From assembly GCF_039544005.1 (NCBI RefSeq), contig NZ_BAABKV010000001.1, positions 5,828,001 to 5,892,000 on the forward strand: a stretch of DNA of 64,000 nt, written 5' to 3'. Both the position numbers and the translations under genes were made by a program. The notes beneath the pieces are model-generated. The model worked only from the letters and a program-made list of their open reading frames with translations, made no database searches and had not been told where the DNA came from. Positions 1-8,813 of this stretch are shown here, piece by piece (within the stretch, counting starts at the first letter, position 1; each line of letters starts with the position of its first letter). This DNA is from Kitasatospora paranensis. Lineage in GTDB: Bacteria > Actinomycetota > Actinomycetes > Streptomycetales > Streptomycetaceae.

Positions 1-1207
1 CCGAACTGGCCCCGGAGCAGCAGGAGTCGGTGAAGCTGGCACTGACCCGCAAGGTGGCGGTGCTGACCGGGGGCCGGGTTGCGGCAAGTCGTTCACGGTG
101 AAGTCGATCGTGGCGCTGGCGCTGGCCAAGCGGGCCAAGGTGGTGCTGGCGGCGCCGACCGGGCGGGCCGCGAAGCGGCTGGCGGAGCTGACGGGGGCCG
201 AGGCGTCGACGGTGCACCGGCTGCTGGAGCTGCGGCCGGGCGGTGAGGCGGCCTACGACCGGGACCGCCCGCTGGAGGCGGACCTGGTGGTGGTCGACGA
301 GGCCTCGATGCTGGACCTGATCCTGGCGAACAAGCTGGTGAAGGCGGTGGCGCCGGGCGCCCACCTGCTGTTCGTCGGCGATGTCGACCAACTGCCGTCG
401 GTGGGGGCGGGCGAGGTGCTGCGGGACATGCTGGCGCCCGGCAGCCCGATCCCGTCGGTGCGGCTGACGAGGATCTTCCGGCAGGCGCAGCAGTCCGGGG
501 TGGTGACGAACGCGCACCGGATCAACGAGGGGCTGCCGCCGGTGACCGAGGGTCTGCCGGACTTCTTCCTGTTCGCGGAGGACGACACGGAGCGGGCGGC
601 GGGGCTGACGGTGGACGTGGTGGCCCGGCGGATCCCGCAGCGCTTCGGGCTGGATCCGCGGCGGGACGTGCAGGTGCTGGCGCCGATGCACCGCGGCCCG
701 GCCGGTGCGGGCAACCTGAACACGCTGCTGCAGGCGGCCGTGACGCCGGCGCGGGAGGGGTTGGCGGAGCGGCGCTTCGGTGGCCGGACGTTCCGGGTGG
801 GGGACAAGGTCACCCAGATCCGCAACAACTACGAGAAGGGCGAGAACGGCGTCTTCAACGGCACGGTCGGGGTGGTCACCGCGCTGAGCGTCGAGGACCA
901 GCGGCTGACGGTGCGCACCGACGAGGACGAGGAGGTGCCGTACGACTTCGACGAGCTGGACGAGTTGGCGCATGCGTACGCGATGACGATCCACCGCTCG
1001 CAGGGCAGCGAGTACCCGGCGGTGGTGATTCCGGTCACTACATCGGCATGGTCGATGCTTCAGCGAAATCTGCTCTACACCGCTGTGACGAGGGCGAAGA
1101 GGCTCGTGGTGCTCGTCGGGTCACGGAGGGCGATCGGGCAGGCGGTGCGGGCCGTCAGCGCTGGTCGGAGGCATTCCGCGCTTGATCATCGGCTGTCGAT
1201 TGGATGA
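1..1207 (+). CDS. recD2: RecD2-type ATP-dependent DNA helicase, C-terminal part, frameshifted
   Basis: Superfamily 1B 5'-3' DNA helicase of the RecD/RecD2 (ExoV alpha-like) family. The 5' end lies outside the window. Motif I is split: one frame (codons from base 3) reads ELAPEQQESVKLALTRKV and runs into VAVLTGG. The next frame continues KSFTVKSIVALA from about base 85. Adding one G to the GGGGG run at 69-73 gives TGGPGCGKS, a perfect Walker A. Downstream come VVVDEASMLD (Walker B), FVGDVDQLPSVG (motif III), LTRIFRQAQQS (IV), YAMTIHRSQGSEY (V) and LLYTAVTRAKR (VI). The final 40 codons are less GC-rich than the rest but still carry motif VI, so the C-terminus is genuine. RecD2 acts alone, without RecBC, in DNA repair. 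The frameshift is most likely a sequence error. Confidence 0.88.
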   Translation, partial: RTGPGAAGVGEAGTDPQGGGADRGPGCGKSFTVKSIVALALAKRAKVVLAAPTGRAAKRLAELTGAEASTVHRLLELRPGGEAAYDRDRPLEADLVVVDEASMLDLILANKLVKAVAPGAHLLFVGDVDQLPSVGAGEVLRDMLAPGSPIPSVRLTRIFRQAQQSGVVTNAHRINEGLPPVTEGLPDFFLFAEDDTERAAGLTVDVVARRIPQRFGLDPRRDVQVLAPMHRGPAGAGNLNTLLQAAVTPAREGLAERRFGGRTFRVGDKVTQIRNNYEKGENGVFNGTVGVVTALSVEDQRLTVRTDEDEEVPYDFDELDELAHAYAMTIHRSQGSEYPAVVIPVTTSAWSMLQRNLLYTAVTRAKRLVVLVGSRRAIGQAVRAVSAGRRHSALDHRLSIG

Positions 1208-1324
1208 TCGACCGGGGGTGGGGTACGGTCCGGGGTTGTCTTGACGTGAAGAGATTTAGGGCGGAACCTGGTCTGGTGCCGATCTTGTCCGGTTCACACC
1301 GGCTTCGGCGACAGCTTTTGTATG

Positions 1325-1346
1325 GCGGGCCCCTTTTCGGCCCACC
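1325..1346 (+). terminator. weak hairpin between helicase and citrate synthase genes
   Basis: GGGCC and GGCCC flank a T-containing loop (CCTTTTC), about 120 bases after the helicase stop. The 225-base gap from 1208 to 1432 is the leader of the citrate synthase gene. It also holds a TTGACG hexamer at 1241 that could be a -35 element, but no convincing -10 is visible. Confidence 0.25.
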
Positions 1347-1432
1347 CCGGGTGCGCGGCTGTCCTCCGGATGGGGGATCGTAGAGACAGTCAGGGCACTC
1401 GGATGAGGATTCATTTCGTCGGTGAGGAAGAC

Positions 1433-2722
1433 GTGAGCGACAACTCGGTAGTACTGCGGTACCAGGACGGCGAGTACGAGTACCCCGTCGTCGAGAGCAC
1501 TGCGGGCAACGCCGGCTTCGACATCTCGAAGCTGCTCCCGCAGACCGGCCTGGTCACCCTGGACAACGGCTTCGGCAACACCGCCGCCTACAAGTCCGCG
1601 ATCACCTTCGTGGACGGCGACAACGGCATCCTGCGCTACCGCGGCTACCCGATCGAGCAGCTCGCCGAGCGCGGCAACTTCATCGAGACCGCGTACCTGC
1701 TGATCAACGGTGAGCTGCCGAAGGCCGAGGAGCTGACGGCCTTCAACACCGAGATCACCCAGCACACCCTGCTGCACGAGGACGTCAAGCGCTTCTACCA
1801 GGGCTTCCCGCGGGACGCCCACCCGATGGCGATGCTGTCCTCGGTGGTCGGCGCGCTCTCCACGTTCTACCCGCAGAGCCACAACCCGTTCGACGCCGAC
1901 CAGCGCCACCTGTCGACGGTGCGCCTGCTGGCCAAGCTGCCGACGATCGCGGCCTACGCGTACAAGAAGGCGATGGGCCAGCCCTTCGTCTACCCGCGCA
2001 ACGACCTGAGCTACGTCGAGAACTTCCTGCGGATGACGTTCGCCGTCCCCGCCGAGGACTTCGAGATCAACCCGGTCATCGTCAACGCCCTCGACAAGCT
2101 GCTGATCCTGCACGCGGACCACGAGCAGAACTGCTCGACCTCCACCGTGCGCCTGGTCGGCTCCAGCCACGCCAACCTGTTCGCCTCGATCTCGGCGGGC
2201 ATCTCGGCGCTGTGGGGCCCGCTGCACGGCGGCGCCAACCAGGCCGTCCTGGAGATGCTGGAGCAGATCCAGAAGGACGGCGGCGACGTCGACGCCTTCA
2301 TCCGCAAGGTGAAGAACCGCGAGGACGGCGTCAAGCTGATGGGCTTCGGCCACCGCGTGTACAAGGCCTTCGACCCGCGCGCCGCGCAGGTCAAGATCCT
2401 GGCGCACGAGGTCCTCGGCCAGCTCGGCAAGTCCGACGAGCTGCTCGACATCGCCCTCAAGCTGGAGGAGCACGCGCTCAGCGACGACTTCTTCGTCTCG
2501 CGCAAGCTCTACCCGAACGTGGACTTCTACACGGGTCTGATCTACCGCGCGATGGGCTTCCCGACCAGCATGTTCACCGTGCTGTTCGCGCTCGGCCGGC
2601 TGCCCGGCTGGATCGCCCACTGGCACGAGATGATCAACGACCCGAGCAGCCGCATCGGCCGCCCGCGTCAGATCTACACCGGCACCGCGATCCGCGACTA
2701 CGTCGACCTCGGCGACCGCTGA
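1433..2722 (+). CDS. gltA: citrate synthase
   Basis: Condenses oxaloacetate and acetyl-CoA to citrate, the entry step of the TCA cycle, in the cytoplasm. The 429-residue product matches the hexameric type II (GltA) family over its length. Visible signatures are the active-site stretches NCSTSTVRLVGSS, LWGPLHGGANQ (catalytic His) and MGFGHRVYKAFDPR (second catalytic His and oxaloacetate-binding Arg), and the C-terminal RIGRPRQIYTG. The GTG at 1433 is preferred over an upstream in-frame ATG because GGTGAGGAAG lies just before it. It also gives the N-terminus VSDNSVVLRY typical of streptomycete citrate synthases; the longer version adds 37 unconserved residues. A long hairpin follows the stop, so it is probably monocistronic. 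Confidence 0.97.
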   Translation: MSDNSVVLRYQDGEYEYPVVESTAGNAGFDISKLLPQTGLVTLDNGFGNTAAYKSAITFVDGDNGILRYRGYPIEQLAERGNFIETAYLLINGELPKAEELTAFNTEITQHTLLHEDVKRFYQGFPRDAHPMAMLSSVVGALSTFYPQSHNPFDADQRHLSTVRLLAKLPTIAAYAYKKAMGQPFVYPRNDLSYVENFLRMTFAVPAEDFEINPVIVNALDKLLILHADHEQNCSTSTVRLVGSSHANLFASISAGISALWGPLHGGANQAVLEMLEQIQKDGGDVDAFIRKVKNREDGVKLMGFGHRVYKAFDPRAAQVKILAHEVLGQLGKSDELLDIALKLEEHALSDDFFVSRKLYPNVDFYTGLIYRAMGFPTSMFTVLFALGRLPGWIAHWHEMINDPSSRIGRPRQIYTGTAIRDYVDLGDR

Positions 2723-2734
2723 CCCGCTGACGCC

Positions 2735-2776
2735 GACGGGCCCGGCCCGCTCCCTCGGGAGCGGACCGGGCCCGTC
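2735..2776 (+). terminator. rho-independent-like hairpin after citrate synthase
   Basis: An inverted repeat of about 18 bases, GACGGGCCCGG-CCGCTCC against GGAGCGG-CCGGGCCCGTC with a CTCG loop, begins 13 bases after the gltA stop. There is no U tract, as usual in streptomycetes. Confidence 0.75.
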
Positions 2777-3271
2777 GCGCGTCGTCCTGCAGATCGGGTG
2801 CCGGCGCCTACGACGCCTGGGTGCGACAGTGCCGGGAACGGCCGCTCAAAGCGTCCCCGACCCGTCGCACCCCGGCGTCGTACGCTGCGGTCGCCGGTCT
2901 GGCCGGCAGCCGCCGGGGCCCGCCGGAGCCCCGTGCACGGCGACGGCCCGAGCGGGGTGATGAAGCCGTTCTCCACACCGCCGCGGGCTGTGAAACCGCC
3001 GCTGTACACAAGGTAAGACGTAACGGGGCCCGCTGCGGCACGTTCGCGGGGTGTGATGTGCCTCTCTCCACGCTCCGTGTGCGAGCGGTGCCAGCGAGGC
3101 CCCGCCCCTTATCACACGGTTTCCGACGCCCTGCGTTACCCTCCCCGCAGACTCCGCAACCCAGCGTGATAGGAATCGTTCCGTCCCCGGCCGACGGCCC
3201 GGGATACCCCCATCGGTACGGAGCGTCAGCAGGGCGCGCGGTGCGGCCGCGGAGCGGGAGGGAGTGCGCGG
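2777..3271. other. non-coding gap of about 495 bases
   Basis: No reading frame here has a ribosome site, conserved-looking protein or sensible codon bias. The open frames on both strands are arginine- and proline-rich shadows. The part close to the SDR gene has a loose inverted pair, TTATCACAC near 3109 and GCGTGATAG near 3161, which might be a regulator site. The evidence for that is weak. Confidence 0.5.
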
Positions 3272-3991
3272 ATGGCCAGGAATGTCGTCGTCACCGGTGG
3301 TGGCACCGGCATCGGCTTGGAGGTGGCCCGCCGGTTCGCCGACGCGGGCGAGCGCGTGGTGATCGTCGGACGCCGCCGGGCGGTGCTCGAGAAGGCCGCC
3401 GCGGAACTCGGCGCGAACGTCACCCCGTTGGTCTGCGACCTCGCCGACCCCGACGCGGTGGAGGCGGCGCTCGCCGAACTCCCGGCCACCGTCGACGTGC
3501 TGGTCAACAACGCGGGCAGCCGGGAGACCGTGATCGGGGCCGGACCGCACGCCGTGCTGGCCCGCTGGCGCGGCGACTTCGAGCGCAACGTGCTCACCGT
3601 CGTGCTGCTCACCGAGTCGATCCGCGACCGGCTCACCCCCGGCTCCGGCCGGGTCGTCACGATCAGTTCCATCGCCGCCCTGCGCGGCGCCGGATCGTAC
3701 GGTGCGGCGAAGGCCTCGCTGCACGCCTGGAACCACTTCCTGGCCGCCCAGCTCGGGCCGTCCGGGATCACCGCGAACATCGTCGCGCCGGGCACCGTCG
3801 CCGGAACCGAGTTCTTCGGCCCCCGCCTGGACGAGGCCGAGGTCTCCCGGCGGGCGTCCCGCACCCTCGTCGGCCGGATCGGCCTGCCCGGGGAGGTCGC
3901 CGCCACGGTGTACTTCCTGGCCTCGCCGGACGCCGGCTTCATCACGGGGGAGATCGTCCACCTCAACGGCGGCGAGCTGCTCGGCCGCTGA
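3272..3991 (+). CDS. short-chain dehydrogenase/reductase (SDR)
   Basis: NAD(P)-dependent oxidoreductase of the classical SDR family, 239 residues, the normal length. The N-terminal Rossmann motif is VTGGGTGIG (residues 7-15). The structural motif NNAG follows DVLVN. The catalytic Ser-Tyr-Lys set is in ISSIAALRGAGSYGAAKAS, with GTVAGTEFF in the substrate loop. A purine-rich GGGAGGGAG lies about 7 bases before the ATG. The family is too broad to name a substrate; the C-terminus (ITGEIVHLNGGELLGR) resembles FabG-like 3-oxoacyl reductases. It is convergent with copA and separated from it by a hairpin. Confidence 0.9.
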   Translation: MARNVVVTGGGTGIGLEVARRFADAGERVVIVGRRRAVLEKAAAELGANVTPLVCDLADPDAVEAALAELPATVDVLVNNAGSRETVIGAGPHAVLARWRGDFERNVLTVVLLTESIRDRLTPGSGRVVTISSIAALRGAGSYGAAKASLHAWNHFLAAQLGPSGITANIVAPGTVAGTEFFGPRLDEAEVSRRASRTLVGRIGLPGEVAATVYFLASPDAGFITGEIVHLNGGELLGR

Positions 3992-3996
3992 CCCGT

Positions 3997-4023
3997 CCGG
4001 TCCCCGGCAGCGCCGGGGACCGG
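3997..4023. terminator. bidirectional hairpin between SDR gene and copA
   Basis: CCGGTCCCCGGC and GCCGGGGACCGG form a perfect 12-base stem with a 3-base loop, between the 3' ends of the two convergent genes. Confidence 0.75.
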
Positions 4024-4036
4024 TGGACGCCGCCGG

Positions 4037-6328
4037 TCAGGACGGCCGGAAGCGCCGCAGGCGCAGGCTGTTGGTGACCACGAAGACCGAGGAGAAGGCC
4101 ATCGTGGCACCGGCCACCACCGGGTTGAGCAGCCCGGCCGCGGCCAGCGGGATCGCCGCCACGTTGTAGGCGAAGGCCCAGAACAGGTTGCCCTTGATGG
4201 TGGCCAGGGTGCGGCGGGAGAGCCGGATCGCGTCGCCCGCCGAGCGCAGGTCGCCGCGGACGAGGGTCAGGTCGCCCGCCTCGATCGCCGCGTCCGTCCC
4301 GGTGCCCATGGCCAGGCCCAGGTCGGCCTGGGCGAGGGCCGCGGCGTCGTTCACGCCGTCGCCGACCATCGCGACCGAGCGTCCCTCGGCCTGCAGCCGC
4401 CGTACGGCGGCCACCTTGTCCTCGGGCAGCACCTCGGCGACGACGTCCTGGACGGGGATGCCGACCTCGGCGGCGACCGCCTCGGCGACGGCCCGGTTGT
4501 CGCCGGTCAGCAGCACCGGGCGCAGGCCCAGCGCACGCAGCTCGGCGACGGCCTCCGCGCTGGTCGGGCGGACGGTGTCGGCGACCTCCAGGACGGCGCG
4601 CGCGGCGCCGTCCCAGCCGACCGTGACGGCGGTGCGCCCGGCCCGCTCGGCGGCCGCCCGGGCGGCCGCCAGCTCCGGCGGCAGCGTCCGCGCGGGCCCG
4701 TGGCCGTCCCCCGCGGTCAGCAGGGAGGCGCGTCCGGCGACCACCGCGCGGCCCTCGACGGTGCCCCGGACGCCGAGGCCGGGAAGGTTGGCGAAGTCCT
4801 CGACGGCCGGCAGCGGGCCCGTCCGTTCGGCCGCGGCGGCGGCGATCGCGGCTGCGATCGGGTGCTCGGAGGCGTGCTCCAGCGCTCCCGCCAGCCGCAG
4901 CGCCTGCTGCGCGTCGACGCCGTCGGCGGTGTGGACGGCGACCAGGGCCATCCGGCCGGTGGTGACGGTGCCGGTCTTGTCCAGGACGATCGTGTCGACC
5001 CGGCGGGTGTTCTCCAGCGCCTCCGGGCCCTTGATCAGGATGCCGAGCTGGGCGCCGCGGCCGGTGCCGACCATCAGCGCGGTCGGGGTGGCCAGGCCCA
5101 GGGCGCACGGGCAGGCGATGATGAGCACCGCGACGGCTGCGGTGAACGCCCCGGTCGGGTCGTCCCCGAGCAGCAGCCGGCCGACCAGGGTGGCCAGCGC
5201 GATCAGGATCACCACCGGGACGAAGACCGCGGAGATCCGGTCGGCCAGCCGCTGGGCGGCGGCCTTGCCGTTCTGCGCCTCCTCGACCAGCTTCGCCATC
5301 CGGGCGAGCCGGGTGTCGGCGCCGACCCGGGAGGCTTCGACGACGAGCCGGCCGCCCGCGTTGACGGTGGCGCCGGTCACCTGGTCGCCGACGGCGACCT
5401 CGACCGGGACGGACTCGCCGGTGAGCATCGAGGCGTCCACCGCCGAGGCCCCCTCGACGACCACGCCGTCGGTGGCGATCGTCTCGCCCGGCCGGACGAC
5501 GAAGCGCATGCCGACGGTGAGCCGGTCGACCGGGACGCGGTGCTCCCGCCCGTCGCGCAGCACCGCGACGTCCTTGGCGCCGAGGTCGAGCAGGGCGTGC
5601 AGGGCGGCGCCGGCCCGCCGCTTGGAGCGGGCCTCCAGCCAGCGGCCGAGCAGGATCAGGGTGGTGACCGCGGCGGCGGTCTCCAGGTAGAGGGTGGAGG
5701 CGGCGTCGCCGCCGCCGACCCCCAGGGTGAAGGCGTGCCGCATGCCGGGCATCCCGGCATTGCCGAGGAACAGCGCCCACACCGACCAGCCGAACGCCGC
5801 CAGGGTGCCGAGCGAGACCAGGGTGTCCATGGTGGCGGCGCCGTGCCGCAGGTTGGTCCAGGCGGACCGGTGGAACGGGGCTCCGCCGTACACGACGACC
5901 GGGCCGGTGAGCGCGAACGCCAGCCACTGCCAGTCGTCGAACTGGAGCGCCGGGACCATCGACAGCAGCACCACGGGGACGGTGAGCACGACGGTGGCCA
6001 GCAGCCGCTCACGCAGCGGGTCGGCCGGGCGTTCGGCCGGGCGGGCCGCCGAGGTGCCGACGGGCTCGGGAGGGGCGGGCGGCGGCGGGAGCTCGGCGGT
6101 GTACCCCGTCCGCTCGACGGTGGCGACGATGTCCGCCACGCCGATGCCGGGGGCGAAGTCCACCCGGGCCTTCTCGGTGGCGTAGTTGACGGTGGCCTCG
6201 ACCCCGTCCATCCGGTTCAGCTTCTTCTCGATCCGGGCCGCGCACGAGGCGCACGTCATGCCACCGATCGACAGTTCGACGCGCTGCCGTGCGGGCGCCG
6301 CTTCCGTGCCTTGCGTGGTCGTGCTCAT
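4037..6328 (-). CDS. copA: copper-translocating P1B-type ATPase
   Basis: Exports Cu(I) from the cytoplasm using ATP. The 763-residue protein has one N-terminal heavy-metal-associated domain with GMTCASC. It then has membrane helices, the TGES actuator loop, the transmembrane metal-binding CPC in ACPCALGLATPTALM, the phosphorylation loop DKTGTVTTG, the nucleotide-binding HP (EHASEHPIAAAI) and the hinge GDGVNDAAAL. The ATG at 6328, giving MSTTTQGTEAA, is chosen because GGGAGCACC precedes it; the longer open frame adds only proline-rich residues. It lies 76 bases downstream of copZ on the same strand, so the two form a copper-efflux operon behind the CsoR-like operator at 6684. Confidence 0.95.
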   Translation of the reverse strand: MSTTTQGTEAAPARQRVELSIGGMTCASCAARIEKKLNRMDGVEATVNYATEKARVDFAPGIGVADIVATVERTGYTAELPPPPAPPEPVGTSAARPAERPADPLRERLLATVVLTVPVVLLSMVPALQFDDWQWLAFALTGPVVVYGGAPFHRSAWTNLRHGAATMDTLVSLGTLAAFGWSVWALFLGNAGMPGMRHAFTLGVGGGDAASTLYLETAAAVTTLILLGRWLEARSKRRAGAALHALLDLGAKDVAVLRDGREHRVPVDRLTVGMRFVVRPGETIATDGVVVEGASAVDASMLTGESVPVEVAVGDQVTGATVNAGGRLVVEASRVGADTRLARMAKLVEEAQNGKAAAQRLADRISAVFVPVVILIALATLVGRLLLGDDPTGAFTAAVAVLIIACPCALGLATPTALMVGTGRGAQLGILIKGPEALENTRRVDTIVLDKTGTVTTGRMALVAVHTADGVDAQQALRLAGALEHASEHPIAAAIAAAAAERTGPLPAVEDFANLPGLGVRGTVEGRAVVAGRASLLTAGDGHGPARTLPPELAAARAAAERAGRTAVTVGWDGAARAVLEVADTVRPTSAEAVAELRALGLRPVLLTGDNRAVAEAVAAEVGIPVQDVVAEVLPEDKVAAVRRLQAEGRSVAMVGDGVNDAAALAQADLGLAMGTGTDAAIEAGDLTLVRGDLRSAGDAIRLSRRTLATIKGNLFWAFAYNVAAIPLAAAGLLNPVVAGATMAFSSVFVVTNSLRLRRFRPS

Positions 6329-6404
6329 GCTCGGGTGCTCCCTGGGAGTAGGGCGCGGCGGGGGCGCTGCGGGCGCCCCGGCCACGGGATCGCGCCGGCC
6401 GGGC

Positions 6405-6623
6405 TCAGGCCGCGGGGCCGACCAGTTCGAAACCGGCCTCGTCCACCGCGGCGCGCACGGCGGCCTCGTCCAGCGGCTGCTCGGAGGAGACGGTGACCGT
6501 GCCGGCCTTGGCGTCGGCCGCGACCTCGGTGACCCCGGCCAGGCCGGATACCTCGGAGCTCACCGACTTCTCGCAGTGGCCGCAGCTCATGCCGGTGACG
6601 GTGTAGGTGACGGTGCTGGACAT
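6405..6623 (-). CDS. copZ: CopZ-type copper chaperone (heavy-metal-associated domain)
   Basis: A single 72-residue HMA domain with the Cu(I)-binding loop GMSCGHCEKSV and a ferredoxin-like fold. It would bind cytoplasmic Cu(I) and pass it to the HMA domain of the ATPase encoded next. The start at 6623 is fixed by GGAGGTCCCG directly before the ATG; the longer open frame upstream would read through the operator. It is first in the copZ-copA operon. No csoR gene is in the window, so the regulator must be encoded elsewhere. Confidence 0.93.
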   Translation of the reverse strand: MSSTVTYTVTGMSCGHCEKSVSSEVSGLAGVTEVAADAKAGTVTVSSEQPLDEAAVRAAVDEAGFELVGPAA

Positions 6624-6683
6624 CGGGACCTCCGGGAGGTGGATGGGACGGGCCTTGTTCGCGCTCCGATTCTGCACAACACC

Positions 6684-6700
6684 ATACCCCCAGGGGGTAT
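6684..6700. promoter_or_regulatory. CsoR-type copper operator
   Basis: ATACCCCCAGGGGGTAT is a perfect palindrome with 8-base arms around a central A, 60 bases upstream of copZ. It matches the known CsoR operator pattern, a G-tract pseudopalindrome of the form ATACCC..GGGTAT. CsoR would repress copZ-copA and release on binding Cu(I). Confidence 0.85.
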
Positions 6701-6834
6701 TCCCCGTGCCGGGGGGAACGTGTGGCGTGCGTCGCGCGCGGGCCGGATGCGCCAGCAGAGGGTAGCCGGTCGATCGCACAGGGTCACGGCGGCCGGCTCG
6801 GCGTGTCACCGCCGGCCCTGCTCGACGGGGGCTC

Positions 6835-8085
6835 GTGCCAGTTGTCCGATATGTTCGAGATGTGCCTTCGATCCGTCGCGTCCAGCGCGCCGGCGCGCTG
6901 AACACCACCGGGCTCGCGCCCGCCCGCCGCCGCTCCGCGCTGCTCGCCGCCGATCTGCAGGACCTGTCCTTCCGACGGCGGGCCGCCCCCGCCCTGCTCG
7001 CCATCCTGCTGGTGTCCCTGGCCGACTTCTTCTCCGGCCAGGACCGCTACCTCGCCCCGCTGATGGTGATCGTCCCGTCCATCGCCGCGCTGCTGCTGCG
7101 CCCGCTGGAACTGCTGATGGTCTGCGGCATCGGCTTCCTGTCCCTGCTCTGGCTGAGCAACTACGAGCAGGTCGCCAACATCAACGACCGCCGGTTCCTG
7201 TTCGGCGCCCTGCTGAGCTACCTCGTGCTCACCCTGCTCAGCGCCTACCTCGCCCATCTGCGGATGCGCCGCGCCGCGGCCTTCGCGGCGGTCAGCTCCG
7301 TCGCCGAGGCCGCCCAGCGCGCCCTGCTGCGCCGCCCCGGGCCCACCGTCGGCCCGCTGAGCCTGGCCGTCCGCTACGTCTCCGCGGCCGACGAGGCCCG
7401 GATCGGCGGCGACCTGTACTCCGTGCTGGAGACCCCGCACGGCACCCGGGTGCTGGTCGGGGACGTCCGCGGCAAGGGGCTGGGTGCGGTGCAGACCGCG
7501 GCCGTCGTCCTCGGCGCCTTCCGCGAGGCGGCGTACGACGAGGCGAAACTGGGTGCGGTCGCCGCCCGGATCGAGGCCAGCGTCACCCGGCACGTGCCCG
7601 ACGGCGAGTTCACCACCGCGCTGTTCGCCGAGTTCGACGAGCCCGGCAGCGTGGAACTGCTGCACTTCGGCCACGTCCCGCCGATCCGGGTCGGCCGGGA
7701 CGGCCGGGCCGCCGTCCTGGACACCGAGGATCCCTGGGTGCCGCTCGGCCTCGGACAGCTCGCCGCCGGCGAACCCGTCAGCGTGCGCGAGCCCTTCGGC
7801 CCCGAGGACGTCATGGTGCTCTGCACCGACGGCGTCGTCGAGGCCCGGCACCACCGCACCGGGGAGTTCTACCCGCTGACCGAGCGGGTCGGCCCGCTGG
7901 TGCGCGGCGCCGCCCGCTCCGCCGCCGAGCTGGAATCGGCGGTCGGCCGCGTCTACGCGGACCTGCTCGTCCACACCGGCGGCGAACTCGGCGACGACGC
8001 CCTGCTGATGCTGATCAGCCGCAGTGACCACCGGCCGGCCGACGAGCCCGGACAGCCCGACGGCACCCCACCGGCCGGGGACTGA
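6835..8085 (+). CDS. membrane-anchored SpoIIE-type PP2C phosphatase
   Basis: Predicted serine/threonine phosphatase of about 416 residues. Residues about 40-140 hold hydrophobic helices (ALLAILLVSLADFF, LAPLMVIVPSIAALLL, LMVCGIGFLSLLWL, LSYLVLTLLSAYLAHL). A cytoplasmic SpoIIE/RsbU-like PP2C domain follows, with metal-binding acidic residues in ARIGGDLYSV, VGDVRGKGLGA, VLCTDGVVEAR and GDDALLMLI. Such proteins usually dephosphorylate anti-sigma-factor antagonists. No antagonist or anti-sigma gene is adjacent, so the partner is unknown. The start is uncertain: GTG at 6835 is used, but GTG at 6862 would also work and neither has a strong ribosome site. The gene is convergent with dhaL. Confidence 0.86.
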   Translation: MPVVRYVRDVPSIRRVQRAGALNTTGLAPARRRSALLAADLQDLSFRRRAAPALLAILLVSLADFFSGQDRYLAPLMVIVPSIAALLLRPLELLMVCGIGFLSLLWLSNYEQVANINDRRFLFGALLSYLVLTLLSAYLAHLRMRRAAAFAAVSSVAEAAQRALLRRPGPTVGPLSLAVRYVSAADEARIGGDLYSVLETPHGTRVLVGDVRGKGLGAVQTAAVVLGAFREAAYDEAKLGAVAARIEASVTRHVPDGEFTTALFAEFDEPGSVELLHFGHVPPIRVGRDGRAAVLDTEDPWVPLGLGQLAAGEPVSVREPFGPEDVMVLCTDGVVEARHHRTGEFYPLTERVGPLVRGAARSAAELESAVGRVYADLLVHTGGELGDDALLMLISRSDHRPADEPGQPDGTPPAGD

Positions 8086-8137
8086 CGGCGCCCCACCGGC
8101 CGGAGACCGAGGAACCGGACGGCGGCAACCCGGCGGA

Positions 8138-8791
8138 TCAGCCCCGGCAGGCCGCGGCGAGCGCGCCGAACACCAGCGCCGTGGACACCGCCCCCGGGTC
8201 GCGGTGCCCCGCGCTGCGCGGGCCCAGGTACGAGGCCCGGCCCTTGCGGGCGACCATCGGCACGGTCGCCGTCGCGCCCTGCTCCGCCGCGGCCGCCGCG
8301 GCCCGCGCAGCCGCCGCGACCCCGTCGCCCGCCGCCGCCCGGAACGCCTCCACGGCTGGCGCGAAGGCGTCCACCATCGTCTTGTCGCCCGGCTGCGCAC
8401 CGCCGAGCCGCTGCACCGCGGCCAGGCCCTCGGCCAGCGCCGCCGCCACCGCGGGCGCACCCGTCGCGGGCCGCTCACCCGCATCCGGGTCGGGGACGGC
8501 CAGTGCGTGCCCGATCGCCCGGAACGCGCTGCCGTACAGCGGGCCGGAGGCACCGCCGACCCGGGAGATCAGGGTGCTGCCGGTGGTCGCCAGCAGGGCC
8601 CCCGGTGAGGCGGCCGGGGCGTCGTCCAGCGTGGCCAGCACCGCCTCGAACCCGCGCCGCAGGTTGCTGCCGTGGTCGCCGTCGCCGATCGCCGCGTCGA
8701 GGGCGGTCAGCTCGGCCTCGTGCGCCGCCACCGCGGCCGCCAGGGCGCGGATCCACGCCTCGGCGCGGGCGGTGTCCAGGGTGCCGTCCAT
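8138..8791 (-). CDS. dhaL: dihydroxyacetone kinase ADP-binding subunit DhaL
   Basis: The nucleotide-binding subunit of the PEP-dependent dihydroxyacetone kinase: it holds ADP as a cofactor that is rephosphorylated by DhaM. The 217 residues are the normal length. The signature is IGDGDHGSNLRRGFEA near residues 40-55, whose Asp residues bind the Mg-ADP, followed by GGASGPLYGSAF and PGDKTMVDAF. It starts 22 bases after the dhaK stop on the same strand, so dhaK and dhaL are co-transcribed. DhaM is divergent, just beyond dhaK. Confidence 0.94.
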   Translation of the reverse strand: MDGTLDTARAEAWIRALAAAVAAHEAELTALDAAIGDGDHGSNLRRGFEAVLATLDDAPAASPGALLATTGSTLISRVGGASGPLYGSAFRAIGHALAVPDPDAGERPATGAPAVAAALAEGLAAVQRLGGAQPGDKTMVDAFAPAVEAFRAAAGDGVAAAARAAAAAAEQGATATVPMVARKGRASYLGPRSAGHRDPGAVSTALVFGALAAACRG

Positions 8792-8813
8792 CGGCTGCGT
8801 CCTCTCGGCCCGG

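Noticed and set aside
1256..2626. Long minus-strand frame opposite citrate synthase (456 codons)
   Set aside because: Arg/Gly/Val/Gln-rich mirror of a strongly conserved gene; no ribosome site and no recognisable fold. Typical antisense shadow in 70%+ GC DNA.
2821..4077. Plus-strand frame of 418 codons starting upstream of the SDR gene
   Set aside because: Arg-rich throughout and overlaps the SDR gene in another frame; the SDR frame carries all the family motifs.
4188..6496. Plus-strand frames opposite copA
   Set aside because: Ser/Arg/Pro- and Gly/Asp-rich composition, no motifs, and copA is clearly real.
6835..8085. SpoIIE-type phosphatase as part of a sigma-factor partner-switching operon
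   Set aside because: No anti-sigma factor, antagonist or sigma gene is adjacent, so only the phosphatase itself is annotated.
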